Origin: Planctomycetota bacterium
GTDB lineage: Bacteria > Planctomycetota > Planctomycetia > Isosphaerales > Isosphaeraceae
Direction: 5' to 3'
DNA length: 64,000 nt
NCBI GenBank assembly: GCA_021791715.1
Contig: JAJYWB010000002.1
Span: 62,001-126,000 of the forward strand
Shown here piece by piece: positions 1 through 9,762 of this stretch; the first letter of the stretch is position 1; each line of letters opens with the position of its first letter. Below the pieces are notes generated by a model, which saw only the letters and a list, made by a program, of their open reading frames with translations, was not told the DNA's origin and did no database searches. Made by a program: the position numbers and the translations under genes.

Positions 1-89
1 AATACGTTGTTATGCCGTTGGCGCGAGATAATTGATCGCGCCGCGATTCGATGAAATCAGATCGTCGCCGAGGTGAATTCAACGACGCC

Positions 90-119
90 TTGGCAATTTT
101 ACACTCGGGGTGCTAATAT
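90..119 (+). promoter_or_regulatory. Candidate sigma70-type promoter for the first gene
   Basis: TTGGCA at 90-95 and TAATAT at 114-119 are separated by 18 bases and lie upstream of the gene starting at 285, giving a leader of about 160 bases. A 7-bp hairpin (20-26 with 36-42) lies further upstream without a T-tract. No gene is seen in 1-284. This is a match to consensus only. Confidence 0.3.
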
Positions 120-284
120 CGAGTTAGAATAGTCTACCTGGAGAGACAAATCGAAACAATCGTTTCGCGAACAAGCTCGCGCCGCTTGCTTCAACGCCAT
201 AAGGGGGTCAAAATTTCCTTAAGTCGCGGCTGAGATCGGTCGGCGAATTGACGACAAAGAAACTCCTTTCAAGAGATTCAAACC

Positions 285-1493
285 ATGAAGATTAATAAAT
301 ACACAATTCTTCACATTATATTCCAAGGAAATTCTATATCGATTATGATTTTCTCCGCGGCGATAACGATCGCACTTGGAGCGGGTTTAAACGCGGCGAC
401 ATATCAGGACGACGCCAAGGTGGAAAAGCGGAAAAACAATCCGAATCTCATCGATAAAAACGGCAAGGATCTAAACGCGGGAGCGGCGGCGGATCACGTT
501 GATAAAAAAGCGAAAGGTCGAGCCGGAGTTACCAAAAAGAAAGCGGCGTTTCGCGTTCCAACGATTCCTCCGCAAAATCTTAAAGCGAATCCCAATCTCT
601 TCTTTGATCCGTTACTCGCCGCGTCGGCCAATTTGCCGAGAACTCCGTTTCATTTTCGGATTCGGGCGCGTTCCAGCGAAATGCGCGGAGGAGCGACGTT
701 TTCCTATTATCCATCAAGGCTTGGAACAAAAACTTCTCCGATTATTATGATTCATGAACGTAGTCAATCGCCGATCGATTTTGAAACTCCAATCAAGGAT
801 TTAAATGAAACGGGTTTGGCTCAAAGCATGCAAAAAGCGGGTTACGCGGTATTGGTGGTCGATCTTCGAGGAAGCGATTTCGAATTCCGCCAACCCATCG
901 GCGCGATTGAACGAGAACCGACTTCGGCGCTATCCGATCTTCAAATCGCTTACCTCTTTCTGCTGGATCGACACAACCGCGCCGAGCTCAATTTGTCAAA
1001 TCTCGGCGTTTTAGCTCTCGGCGATGGATGTAACCTCGCCGTTGCGTGGGCGTCGGCTCGCGGCGCGGCGGTTTCAAGCGCCGATCGCGGCTCGGATATC
1101 GCATCAATGGCGCTGATTTCACCGCGACCCGATCTCTTCGGCTCGCGTATTCAAATCGCTCTAGCGTCGCTCGCCGCGCGAATTCCACTCTTTCTCGCAG
1201 CTGGAGAACGCGACGCGCCGTCGGCGCAGGTGGTGCGCGATACGCGCAATCTTTTGGCTCGAATTCCTCAGAGCAAAACCGAGATCTTTCCCACCTCGCT
1301 TCAAGCTTATAAGCTAATGCGATTATGGCCTAAAGTCGCCTCGGCGACGACGAAATTCTTCGACTCGACCACAAAGTTTCGCGGAGTCGATTGGGAACCA
1401 AGATACAATTTATCGCCGCTCGATTATCAAAGCGTCGAGGCGACGCCTAATATTCCGCCGAAAACTCCGGCGGCGTTTCCTGAAGCTAAATGA
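285..1493 (+). CDS. Secreted alpha/beta-hydrolase-like protein, apparently lacking the nucleophile
   Basis: The N-terminus has a hydrophobic segment (about residues 18-36, ending near LNAATYQDD) that looks like a signal peptide or anchor, followed by a lysine-rich linker. The rest reads as an alpha/beta-hydrolase fold: strand IIMIH at about 150, then VLVVDLRGSD, then a candidate nucleophile elbow. The elbow reads LALGDGCNLA, where a serine of GxSxG would be expected, so the active serine appears to be missing. A later LFLAAGERDAPS matches the usual acidic-residue strand. It may be a non-catalytic binding protein. A minus-strand terminator for the next gene lies just downstream. Planctomycetes carry many secreted proteins of this general kind; no specific family was recognised. 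Confidence 0.75.
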   Translation: MKINKYTILHIIFQGNSISIMIFSAAITIALGAGLNAATYQDDAKVEKRKNNPNLIDKNGKDLNAGAAADHVDKKAKGRAGVTKKKAAFRVPTIPPQNLKANPNLFFDPLLAASANLPRTPFHFRIRARSSEMRGGATFSYYPSRLGTKTSPIIMIHERSQSPIDFETPIKDLNETGLAQSMQKAGYAVLVVDLRGSDFEFRQPIGAIEREPTSALSDLQIAYLFLLDRHNRAELNLSNLGVLALGDGCNLAVAWASARGAAVSSADRGSDIASMALISPRPDLFGSRIQIALASLAARIPLFLAAGERDAPSAQVVRDTRNLLARIPQSKTEIFPTSLQAYKLMRLWPKVASATTKFFDSTTKFRGVDWEPRYNLSPLDYQSVEATPNIPPKTPAAFPEAK

Positions 1494-1547
1494 ACGTATT
1501 ATTGTTCATTATTGATTTTGATTCGGCGAAAATCGATCAATAAATGC

Positions 1548-1582
1548 AAAAACGTCGTTCGATTGCGATGAATCGAACGACG
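1548..1582 (-). terminator. Rho-independent terminator for the minus-strand gene ending at 1619
   Basis: A perfect 12-bp stem (1553-1564 with 1571-1582, loop GCGATG) is followed on the minus strand by five T residues (complement of 1548-1552). It lies 37 bases past the stop codon at 1619. Confidence 0.8.
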
Positions 1583-1618
1583 CGACGCTTAACCTATTAC
1601 ATAAAATGTTCCGAGCGA

Positions 1619-3772
1619 TTATTTGCCGTAATTAGCGCCGCGAAGCGGGGGTCCGACTCCGGTGACCGGAAGGTAATAAACGTCGGTCGGCACACGATCG
1701 CCGGGACGATAATATCCGAGATCATACTCGGCCTCCCACGGCGGATCCATAACCGCGTTGTACGGTAAAGCGGCGATCTGAACGATAAACAATCCAAAAG
1801 ACATAAATGGTTGTAAAATCTGAGATCGCTGATTGGATTCTTTGGGATCGTCAAGCGGGTAAGACATATAACGTCCCGCCGGTCCAAAAAATTGTTCGGC
1901 GCTATGTCCGTATCGCTCAAGCGAGGCGTCTTGAAAGTAAAGCGGTAAGTGACACGTCGCCGCGGCGGCCCACGCTTTACGACTCGGCGTCCATTCTCGA
2001 GCGCCCATCGGTACAAATTCCTCAGGAACCGGAATCGGTCGAATCGCACGAGCTTCGGTTGGGCTGGGAGCACGCGGTAAAACGATACCCGAGGTCGTTG
2101 TATCACCCGGAGCGGATTCCTCTCGGGCTAAATCGACGATCGGAACCGATCGTGATTCACGTTCTTGCGCCCGAGCGATTCGCTCAACCTCGCGCTTCGA
2201 TTCTTCGCTTAACCCATGCTTTGGTTTGTAAGTGATAGGATCAGGCATAGAGACTGATTCCGAACGAGGCGTCTGAGACGGAATCAGATCAACCTCGCGA
2301 GCGGGTTCAATCGGATTGTCTCCATTCAGCAATCCATTCGAAGTCGTGGTGGAATTTGACCGTTTGGGTTGATCTTCGGCGATACGAGTCGTCGTGGGGT
2401 ACGACCGATCGTTCTCACCGGGTAGAGGCGGTAAATCCAACTTGGAACTTGATGAAGAATTACTGGAATCTAAAAGAGATTCCTTCGACGACACGGTTGA
2501 GGAGATCGTCGGTTCTTGTACAACGCCGTCGGTCGCCGTGGAATTTAAATTCGGCGTCGGGGTTGGAACCGGTAAAGGAGGAATAATAACCGTCGATCCC
2601 GATTCTTCTTTCAACTCGTTATTGTGATTTTCCGGAACGTTCAATGGAGGAAGATCCTCCAATTTCGGCTCTGCGATCGGATTTGTTTGTTCTTTCAACT
2701 CTTTTTCATTGATATGATTCGGCGCATCAGCCGACGCGCCGGGTTCATCGTCGTTGATAATTAAAGGGGTATCGCCGATACCGATCGGAGATCGTTCTTC
2801 ATTGCCACCCTTTGGTTTCATATTCTTGGAGAGTTGCTTTGGAATCGCTTTGGTGGACGTGGATGAATCATCCACCTTCGACGTCGTCAAATCGATAGGC
2901 GGCGGGGCCGGAAGGTTTTGAATTTGGTCTGGAATCGCACGAATCGGCGGAGGAGCGTCGGAATCGGTTTTTGTATCGTCGTCGTTGATAATCAAAGGGG
3001 CGGTATCGACGCCGTTAGTCGGACTTTGAATCAATTTTGATTGAGACATTGATCCATTTTCATGAATCGTGTTCGCGTTATTATCCGAAATCTTTGGTCG
3101 AGCCGTTTCTCGCGGATTGAGAACCGATCCGCCCTCGTCGGTTGAAGGAGTGGATGTTGTAAGATCATCTTTTGTTGATCGAAAAGTTTTCGAGGTCGAT
3201 TTTCTTTTTGTGAAAGTTTTTGCTTTGGGACGATCCGGAGCGGGTTTTGGTTGCGAATCGGCGGGATCGTCGTCGCTCATTCTTGTTCGTTGAATGGCGT
3301 CGTCATGATTGGAGGTTGAACTTCTCACATCGTCCGATTCCAACAAAGGAGAAGCGACGACGAATCCACCCGAACGCATTCGATCCGATCGACCCCGAAC
3401 GGAATTTTTGGACGATTGAGCGACGATTTTTGAATCGACCTTTGAACCGTCGTCTTCCCGCAAACCGCGCTGTGCGGCGGCGATGCTTTGTTTAAGCAAC
3501 GCTCGTTCGGCGGAATCAAGTTCAACCTGTTTGTCTTGCGCCTCGCGCAACAACTCCAACGCTCGTTCATATTTATGAAAAGAAAGATAATCACGGCCGT
3601 TGCGAAGCAAATTACGCGCGCTCCGACCGGCCATTGTTGGATTATATGTTGCGGTTTTTTGATTCGGAGTCGACGGTTGATTCGTTGAAACTTGTCGACG
3701 AGCCCAGGCGAAGGAACTTGTCGCGATCAAGACCGACATCGACGCGACATAAATCCAACAAGCGCGACGCAT
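1619..3772 (-). CDS. Long secreted low-complexity planctomycete protein
   Basis: The start is placed at 3772 because a strong ribosome site (GGGAGG, 3781-3786) precedes that ATG and a signal peptide follows directly (RRACWIYVASMSVLIATSSFAWA); a longer reading frame to 3865 lacks this. Residues about 45-120 look like a short helical repeat region (RNLLRNGRDYLSFHKYERALELLREA, similar to one TPR unit). A long Ser/Thr/Pro/Asp/Asn-rich middle follows; it contains the phrase PLIINDDD/E twice. The last 110 residues are a compact, aromatic-rich conserved-looking region (CHLPLYFQDASLERYGH, then LPYNAVMDPPWEAEYDLGYY). Function is unknown; it is probably periplasmic or at the cell surface. The gene stands alone with its own terminator. 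Confidence 0.75.
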   Translation of the reverse strand: MRRACWIYVASMSVLIATSSFAWARRQVSTNQPSTPNQKTATYNPTMAGRSARNLLRNGRDYLSFHKYERALELLREAQDKQVELDSAERALLKQSIAAAQRGLREDDGSKVDSKIVAQSSKNSVRGRSDRMRSGGFVVASPLLESDDVRSSTSNHDDAIQRTRMSDDDPADSQPKPAPDRPKAKTFTKRKSTSKTFRSTKDDLTTSTPSTDEGGSVLNPRETARPKISDNNANTIHENGSMSQSKLIQSPTNGVDTAPLIINDDDTKTDSDAPPPIRAIPDQIQNLPAPPPIDLTTSKVDDSSTSTKAIPKQLSKNMKPKGGNEERSPIGIGDTPLIINDDEPGASADAPNHINEKELKEQTNPIAEPKLEDLPPLNVPENHNNELKEESGSTVIIPPLPVPTPTPNLNSTATDGVVQEPTISSTVSSKESLLDSSNSSSSSKLDLPPLPGENDRSYPTTTRIAEDQPKRSNSTTTSNGLLNGDNPIEPAREVDLIPSQTPRSESVSMPDPITYKPKHGLSEESKREVERIARAQERESRSVPIVDLAREESAPGDTTTSGIVLPRAPSPTEARAIRPIPVPEEFVPMGAREWTPSRKAWAAAATCHLPLYFQDASLERYGHSAEQFFGPAGRYMSYPLDDPKESNQRSQILQPFMSFGLFIVQIAALPYNAVMDPPWEAEYDLGYYRPGDRVPTDVYYLPVTGVGPPLRGANYGK

Positions 3773-4083
3773 TCGTAACCTCCCTGTCCGATTGATTTCA
3801 GATCGAGACGAACCGTCTTGTTGAACCGCCGACTTCAGACGAATCCGATTCTCAACGGTCATCACGTGAAATGCTCCCGTTACTTAACCGATTGGTTCTC
3901 AATCGACAAGACGGATTTCGCGGAATCGATTAGAATTCCACAAGATCACCCTGAAAATTAGACGGTTTCCGTTCAAAAGTTCCTGAAACATTTAAAAGAC
4001 TTGATGAGATGAACCGAACGATTCGAAGTCTGAACATTCGCTCCAATGGATATCGAAGGATTTCAAATTCGGCTTAATTTTCA
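3773..4083. other. Intergenic region with promoter side of the secreted protein and 3' end of guaB
   Basis: No gene is seen. It must hold the promoter of the minus-strand gene starting at 3772. A weak 7-bp hairpin (4069-4075 with 4086-4092) overlaps the guaB stop but has no T-tract, so it is a poor terminator. Confidence 0.5.
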
Positions 4084-5580
4084 TCAAGCCGAGCCCCGGG
4101 TCGATTCGCCGTCGGTCGAGAATGTGCTGTAATTGGGAGCTTCCTGCGTAATAACGATATCATGCGGATGGCTCTCGAGCACGGAAGCGCCCGTGATTTG
4201 AATAAATCGCGTTTTGGACCGCAAATCATCAATCACGCGTGTACCACAATACCCCATTCCCGCTTTCAATCCGCCAATCAATTGAAATACAAACTCAGCG
4301 AGCGGACCCTTAAACGGTACACGACCTTCAAGACCTTCGGGAACAAGTTTGAGGGAACCGTCATGTGATCGAGCCGAACTGTCCTGACGATAACGCTCAT
4401 GCGAGCCTTTAGCCATAGCGCCTAAAGAGCCCATTCCGCGGTAAGACTTGAAACTTCGACCTCGGTAAATAATCATCTCGCCGGGGCTCTCGGTCAAGCC
4501 GGCGAAAAGCCCGCCGATCATCACGCAATGCGCTCCCGCGGCGATCGCCTTAACAATATCTCCTGAATATCGAATACCGCCATCGGCGATGATAGGAACT
4601 CGACCCGCGGCGGCTTTGGCGGCATAGTGAATCGCGGTAATCTGGGGTACGCCGACTCCAGTGACAACGCGTGTCGTGCAAATCGAACCCGGACCGATTC
4701 CAACCTTGATCGCATCGGCGCCGGCTTGAATCAGCGCGGAAGTTCCCTCGGCGGTCGCCACATTTCCGGCGACGACGTCAATATCAAAGTCATGCTTGAT
4801 CCGTTTCACGGTTTCAATCACGTTCCGACTGTGCCCATGCGCCGAGTCGACGACGATGACATCGACCCCCGCCTGTAAAAGAGAGGCGACACGCTCAAAA
4901 TCGTGAACGCCTACCGCTCCGCCGACCCTCAACCTTCCGCGAGCATCCTTGCACGCGTTGGGATATCGATGAAGTTTGTCGATATCACGGATTGTGATCA
5001 ATCCTTTCAATCGATATTCATCGTCCACCAGAAGCAACTTCTCAACTTTGTTTTTGGTAAGAATCTGGTCGGCGGCTTCAAGACTTGTATCGGGAGGCGC
5101 GGTGACGAGCTTTCCCTTGGTCATCACCTCCTCGATGCGCAGGTCGTTCGACTCGAGAAAGCGCAAATCACGGCGCGTGAGAATTCCCTTAAGGAATCCG
5201 TTCACGGTGATTGGAACTCCCGAGATATTATGACCATGCATAATCTCGCGAGCCTCGCCGACGGTCGCGCTCGGCGGTAGCGTGATCGGGTCGACGATGA
5301 TTCCGTTCTCGGATCGTTTTACCTTATCGACCTCGCGAGTCTGTTCTTCGATTGAAATATTCTTATGAATAATTCCCAAGCCGCCTTCCTGAGCGAGCGC
5401 GATCGCGAGCTCGGCCTCAGTAACGGTATCCATCGGCGCCGACAGAATGGGGATGTTCAGAGGAATTCGCGCGGTCAAACGCGTGCGCGTATCCACTTGG
5501 CTGGGAAGGACTTCAGAATAACCAGGTTCAAGCAATACGTCGTCGAAAGTGATGCCTTGGTAGGCGATTCGATCCTGCAT
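4084..5580 (-). CDS. guaB: Inosine-5'-monophosphate dehydrogenase
   Basis: Catalyses NAD-dependent oxidation of IMP to XMP, the committed step of GTP synthesis, in the cytoplasm. The ATG at 5580 is preferred because the product then begins [20 protein letters not shown], the usual N-terminus, giving 498 residues like typical bacterial enzymes; an upstream in-frame extension to 5730 has no family counterpart. Two CBS domains lie at about 100-215 ([16 protein letters not shown] marks the second). The catalytic loop [17 protein letters not shown] carries the active cysteine near residue 301. [16 protein letters not shown] and [10 protein letters not shown] bind the phosphate, and ERYRQ is in the flap region. 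All key residues seem intact. The gene stands alone, divergent from a secreted NTF2-like protein. Confidence 0.97.
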   Translation of the reverse strand: MQDRIAYQGITFDDVLLEPGYSEVLPSQVDTRTRLTARIPLNIPILSAPMDTVTEAELAIALAQEGGLGIIHKNISIEEQTREVDKVKRSENGIIVDPITLPPSATVGEAREIMHGHNISGVPITVNGFLKGILTRRDLRFLESNDLRIEEVMTKGKLVTAPPDTSLEAADQILTKNKVEKLLLVDDEYRLKGLITIRDIDKLHRYPNACKDARGRLRVGGAVGVHDFERVASLLQAGVDVIVVDSAHGHSRNVIETVKRIKHDFDIDVVAGNVATAEGTSALIQAGADAIKVGIGPGSICTTRVVTGVGVPQITAIHYAAKAAAGRVPIIADGGIRYSGDIVKAIAAGAHCVMIGGLFAGLTESPGEMIIYRGRSFKSYRGMGSLGAMAKGSHERYRQDSSARSHDGSLKLVPEGLEGRVPFKGPLAEFVFQLIGGLKAGMGYCGTRVIDDLRSKTRFIQITGASVLESHPHDIVITQEAPNYSTFSTDGESTRGSA

Positions 5581-5719
5581 GGGGTGGAAAGCCTCAACTC
5601 CCTTGGTCGGGTTTGACCCACGAGCGTCATTCCAAACAAGGTGAATCACCGAGCGCCTTTCCTGGATCATTACAGCCTTGAACGATGAAAACCGCAAGCT
5701 GAACGGATCGATTTCGCCG

Positions 5720-5758
5720 AATTGAATCAATTAGAAATAAATAATTATGATCATAATT
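5720..5758. promoter_or_regulatory. Two AT-rich palindromes in the divergent guaB promoter region
   Basis: AATTGAATCAATT at 5720-5732 is symmetrical about its centre, and a perfect 16-bp palindrome AATTATGATCATAATT lies at 5743-5758. Both lie between the divergently transcribed guaB (start 5580) and the gene starting at 5871. They could be operator sites; no known regulator motif was recognised. Confidence 0.35.
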
Positions 5759-5870
5759 CTAAAGATAGGCTGAAAAACGTGGAAGCCGATTGACGGGCCG
5801 TGTCGATGAAGTTAGCGTTAAGCGCAATCGATGGATCGCTCGTAAATCATCTTCGATCGAGGTTCCGACA

Positions 5871-6392
5871 ATGAAATTCAATCGACGTTTATTAGTTTTA
5901 ATAATAACATTTTGTATAATTATAGGATTGACGACGGTCCGTTCAAGACGGTCCAATATTCAAGCGGCGCAAGGCGACGCTAAAGTCATTTCATCAAAAA
6001 ACAGTGAATCCACCGAGGTTAAAACGATTCGCGCACTCCTCGATCGGCAGGTGGATGATTGGAATCAAGGGAATTTAACAGGGTTTCTAAACGCGTATTG
6101 GAGATCGCCCAAGGTCGTTTTCCAATCGGGCGACGTTCGATTCGACGGTTGGGATCAAGTTCAGGAAAGGTATCTTAAGAGGTATGGAAAAGATTCCAAA
6201 ACAATGGGAAAACTTCGATTTGAAAGCCTTGAGATCGAGCTACTGGGAATAAACGACGCGTTCGCTCGAGGACGATTTCAACTTGAAACGTCCAATGGTA
6301 AAAATCCAACGGGGCTATTTACGCTGATTCTTCACAAGTTCCCCGAGGGATGGAAAATCGTCCACGATCATACGTCGACGAAAAGCGGTTAA
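5871..6392 (+). CDS. Secreted DUF4440/SnoaL-like (NTF2-fold) protein
   Basis: The ATG at 5871 has GAGG at 5859-5862 and is followed directly by a signal peptide (FNRRLLVLIITFCIIIGLTT). The mature part has the DUF4440 pattern: IRALLDRQVDDWNQGNLTGF, a small domain containing VVFQSGDVRFDGWDQV, and a final strand LFTLILHKFPEGWKIVHDHTS. NTF2-fold proteins of this type are small cone-shaped domains that bind ligands or act as uncharacterised enzymes. Residue 173 is the last. The stop codon overlaps the stop codon of the convergent ABC permease gene (6389-6392). No substrate can be inferred. Confidence 0.85.
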   Translation: MKFNRRLLVLIITFCIIIGLTTVRSRRSNIQAAQGDAKVISSKNSESTEVKTIRALLDRQVDDWNQGNLTGFLNAYWRSPKVVFQSGDVRFDGWDQVQERYLKRYGKDSKTMGKLRFESLEIELLGINDAFARGRFQLETSNGKNPTGLFTLILHKFPEGWKIVHDHTSTKSG

Positions 6393-8224
6393 TCCTCGTC
6401 GATCTCAAGAATCGTCGGATTAACCGGTCTTCGAGCCAGAAAATCGAATCGACGGTCAAAAGATCGACAAACAAGATAAACGACAATCCAATGAATCCCG
6501 ATTGAGACGATATAGATTAAAATAAAATTCCAGGGATAAAGCGAGCTTTCGCCGAATCGAAGGAATGATTTCCCACTGATTAATAACCGCATATTTTCAA
6601 TCGAAAGCAGTGATACTAAAAAAATAAAAGGTTGAGAAAAAATGAACGTCCAGTAAGATAAGCTTAACGAAAATCGACTATAAATAAACGGAAGGTTTAA
6701 ACTCAATATAGCGACGTTCCATAAAAACCAAACGCTAAATCCTTTCTGTAAACCTTGATACGATCCTTTAAGCTTGAGTTTACCGTTATGAGCGGTGATA
6801 AATGCGATCCAGACGCCGCAAACCGCGATCGTCCAGGAAAACGTGATTAAAGCGATCAATCCCAAGACGACACCGACAATATGCACGCCTCCATAAATAA
6901 GACCAATCATCCATAATAGTACTAACGGTAACGTCGTCCATTTTGCTCGCCAAACGGCGCCCAAAGCTTTGCCGAATAGTATTTCTCTTGGAGACAAAGG
7001 ACTTAATAAAATAGCGGTCCAGGTATCGGCGTCGATTTCTTGATCGATCGACGTTCCCGTATAGATCAGAATTAAAATCGACCAGCCGAGAAACCAAACC
7101 GTGGAGGCGCTGCGAATATATTCATTCAAACTCGAAAAACTCGAATTATTACCGCTATTTTTAATCAAATCAGATAAGTCGTTCATTATTTCAAAAACGA
7201 CGAAAAGAATAAAGAGAAACCCGATGATTTTCATCGGTGCGTTGAAACCGTTTACAAAGGCTTCTTTCCATAACATCGGTCGATCGCCGCACGGAGGACG
7301 TTTGACTGCGCGAAAAAATCGTCTTTTATCCAGGTCGATCCATCGACCTTTTTTACCGATAAGAGGCCTGGAGCCGATATCCTCAAGCTTGCGGAACGCG
7401 CGACGTAAACGATAAGAGGCGAGCGCCGTGAACGCGCAGCCGTAGATAAATTGATAAAAAACTAGCTTTAATAGTAAATAATGTATAGAAAAGCCGTTCG
7501 GAACAACCGTCGCGTTGTAATAAACGACGTCGGTCGGCAAGGCGAACGGATGGGCCGGGTAGATTTGCTCGTTAAGAACGCTAACAATATGAATGAATCG
7601 ATTAGGACCTGTCAAGTTGGGGAATAAAAAAATGCCGTGGAAGATGAATGTGAACAAAGATAAAAAATATGATATACCAAAAATAGCCAATATAGCCGTT
7701 ATCGGTCTTTTTGAACCGACCGAGACGCATAACGCCAGCGATCCTGTGATCCACATCGATGTTAGTAAGTGAATATGACAAAGCAGCGTCGTCAGAAGAT
7801 CGATTCCGCATAATGAACAAAGGACCGCGATTATTGGTAAACCGATTATGACGATCATCGTCGTTCTGGCGACCGCGGCGATTAGAACGTTTAATACGAT
7901 CTCCAATCCCGACAACGGAGTCGCCATCAGAAAATGGAGCGTTTTTCGTTCGCGCTCCTCGGGAATTTTTGTCGACGTCAATCCAATCGTCAGAAATATG
8001 GCGATTCCAAATTCAATAAAATAAAGAATTATTAATACTTTAAATATTAAATTTGAAAATATATGAGGTTTAATTGCTTCCGCTTGTTCTGGAAAAATTC
8101 GCGTCAATAGCCATATGAAAAAGAGGAGTATTAGTATTATTACGCCAACAGCGATTCGTATTCCAAACATATCATGTTTTTTCGCCGCTCTGACCATATC
8201 GCGCTTTATAATACATAAATTCAT
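6389..8224 (-). CDS. ABC-2 type transporter permease
   Basis: A 611-residue polytopic membrane protein. The N-terminus (NLCIIKRDMVRAAKKHDMFGIRIAVG) and the segment after TM2 (IPEERERKTLHFLMATPLSGLEIVLNVLIAA) match the ABC-2 permease pattern, where the phrase ERE..TL..L..TPLS lies between the first helices. A second copy of the same motif occurs later (DTWTAILLSPLSPREILFGK), so the protein is a duplicated, two-half permease with about twelve helices. It overlaps the upstream nnrE gene by ATGA (8221-8224), suggesting translational coupling. No ATPase gene is adjacent, so the partner must be elsewhere. The substrate is unknown. Confidence 0.85.
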   Translation of the reverse strand: MNLCIIKRDMVRAAKKHDMFGIRIAVGVIILILLFFIWLLTRIFPEQAEAIKPHIFSNLIFKVLIILYFIEFGIAIFLTIGLTSTKIPEERERKTLHFLMATPLSGLEIVLNVLIAAVARTTMIVIIGLPIIAVLCSLCGIDLLTTLLCHIHLLTSMWITGSLALCVSVGSKRPITAILAIFGISYFLSLFTFIFHGIFLFPNLTGPNRFIHIVSVLNEQIYPAHPFALPTDVVYYNATVVPNGFSIHYLLLKLVFYQFIYGCAFTALASYRLRRAFRKLEDIGSRPLIGKKGRWIDLDKRRFFRAVKRPPCGDRPMLWKEAFVNGFNAPMKIIGFLFILFVVFEIMNDLSDLIKNSGNNSSFSSLNEYIRSASTVWFLGWSILILIYTGTSIDQEIDADTWTAILLSPLSPREILFGKALGAVWRAKWTTLPLVLLWMIGLIYGGVHIVGVVLGLIALITFSWTIAVCGVWIAFITAHNGKLKLKGSYQGLQKGFSVWFLWNVAILSLNLPFIYSRFSLSLSYWTFIFSQPFIFLVSLLSIENMRLLISGKSFLRFGESSLYPWNFILIYIVSIGIHWIVVYLVCRSFDRRFDFLARRPVNPTILEIDED

Positions 8225-8943
8225 GGCATATATTCCTTCGATTCATTTGTTTGCGTTCCGGCGTCTTCTACTCGATATTCGTTCAATAATCGGCGCGGAG
8301 CTCCGATTTCAATAACTTGAATCTCGCCCGTGTAATCTTTGGCTTGAGGATTTAGAAAACCTAGTTTTTCTGATACAAAAGTCGCAGTCGATTTTGCATG
8401 GATTGAGACGCCCAGCGGTACACCCAGATCACAATCGAGTCCCGAGGGAATATCTAGTGATAAAACCGGCTTATTCGCCGAATTGATCCAATCGATCCAG
8501 GTTTGAAACATCCCCTCGACCGGTCGAGACAATCCTGTTCCAAAGATCGCGTCGATGATCCAATCCGCTCCATCTAAACAGTTTGGTCGATTTAAACTCG
8601 ATTTAATCGACGTTTGGCATGACTGAATGATTTTTGACTGCTCGAGAATATGATATTGAACTTTAGCGTCGGCTGAAAGTCGATCAAATTCCGCAAGCCA
8701 AACGACCTCGACTTGGTAACCCCAACAATCAAGAAACCGAGCGACGACCCCTCCGTCTCCACCGTTATTACCAGGACCACAAATGATGAGAACACGCGAC
8801 GTCGATTTCACACGGCTCCGAATCGTCTCGGCGGCGCCTCGACCCGCGTTTTCCATCAGCACCAGCGTAGAAAGACCGAATTCATCGCGAGCGCGCTCGT
8901 CAATCGATCTGACCTCGAATCGACTTAACGCGCGTAATCGCAT
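8221..8943 (-). CDS. nnrE: NAD(P)H-hydrate epimerase (YjeF N-terminal domain only)
   Basis: Epimerises the R form of damaged, hydrated NAD(P)H so that the S-specific dehydratase can repair it. Seen: VLMENAGRGAA near residue 30, the Rossmann-type loop CGPGNNGGDGGVVAR near 55-70, and WIIDAIFGTGLSRPV with the conserved Asp/Gly near 128-140, then SLDIPSGLDCDLG. The protein is 240 residues, so it holds only the epimerase domain; the dehydratase (NnrD) domain often fused to it is absent. GGAG precedes the ATG by 8 bases. Its stop overlaps the ABC permease start. Confidence 0.93.
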   Translation of the reverse strand: MRLRALSRFEVRSIDERARDEFGLSTLVLMENAGRGAAETIRSRVKSTSRVLIICGPGNNGGDGGVVARFLDCWGYQVEVVWLAEFDRLSADAKVQYHILEQSKIIQSCQTSIKSSLNRPNCLDGADWIIDAIFGTGLSRPVEGMFQTWIDWINSANKPVLSLDIPSGLDCDLGVPLGVSIHAKSTATFVSEKLGFLNPQAKDYTGEIQVIEIGAPRRLLNEYRVEDAGTQTNESKEYMP

Positions 8944-8974
8944 AATTTTGTCTCCAATCTTTGATGTACCTTAA

Positions 8975-9670
8975 TTAAGCGAAGAACTTGGCCAAAAGAA
9001 ACGCCGCGGTCGCGGCGATTCCGCCGATTAAAGTCGTTTGAGCCGCGCCTTTAAAAGGATTGATTCCCGTGAACCGTCCCTTGATATAACCAAAGATCGC
9101 GAGCGCGGTCAATGTAACGCCCACCGATACGCCGAGCGCCGTCGTCGGATTCTTAATAAAGATATACGGAAATAAAGGAATCATACCTCCGCCAATATAA
9201 GATCCCGCGATCGTCAGCGCGCTTGTTAACGCGCGGCGCGGATCGGGCTTTTCCAAACCGAGCTCAAATTTCATCATAAAATCAACCCACTCTTTTGGCC
9301 GAGATTCAAAAACGTTGAGAATCGGCTCGATCTGCTCGGAAGTCATTCCATATGCAAGAAAAACCTCGGCGACCTCGGCTCGCTCGATCTCAGGGTATTT
9401 GACGACCTCCTCCTTTTCACGTTTCAGCTCACTATCATAATGCTCGGCGTCACTCCGAGCCGCGAGGAATCCGCCCAAACCCATCGCGATCGACCCCGCG
9501 GCGATTTCCGCAAGTCCCGCGGCGACGATAATATGCGACGACACGGTCGTTCCGGACAATCCCGCCGCGAGCGCGAATGGAACGGTCAGGCCGTCGGACA
9601 TTCCGATAACAATATCGCGTACGGTTTCACTCGCGGTGAAATGCTGTTCAATATGAGCGGGTCGACGCAT
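8975..9670 (-). CDS. VIT1/CCC1-family iron/manganese transporter
   Basis: Membrane transporter of the vacuolar iron transporter family. In bacteria these are thought to export Fe2+ or Mn2+. Visible signatures: DIVIGMSDGLTVPFALAAGL in TM1, EIAAGSIAMGLGGFLAARSD in TM2, then the cytoplasmic metal-binding insert with its glutamates (HYDSELKREKEEVVKYPEIERAEV), followed by three more helices from about residue 150 (GSYIGGGMIPLFPYIF). Length (231) is normal for the family. AAGGA precedes the ATG by 8 bases. Only 31 bases separate it from nnrE downstream, so the two may be cotranscribed. Confidence 0.93.
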   Translation of the reverse strand: MRRPAHIEQHFTASETVRDIVIGMSDGLTVPFALAAGLSGTTVSSHIIVAAGLAEIAAGSIAMGLGGFLAARSDAEHYDSELKREKEEVVKYPEIERAEVAEVFLAYGMTSEQIEPILNVFESRPKEWVDFMMKFELGLEKPDPRRALTSALTIAGSYIGGGMIPLFPYIFIKNPTTALGVSVGVTLTALAIFGYIKGRFTGINPFKGAAQTTLIGGIAATAAFLLAKFFA

Positions 9671-9762
9671 TGTGAAGTTCCTTATTGATTCGTGAATATC
9701 AAGCTTATAATCAATTCAATACTAATATTAGCGACGTTATTCCGTCGAAACGTTGATGAATG

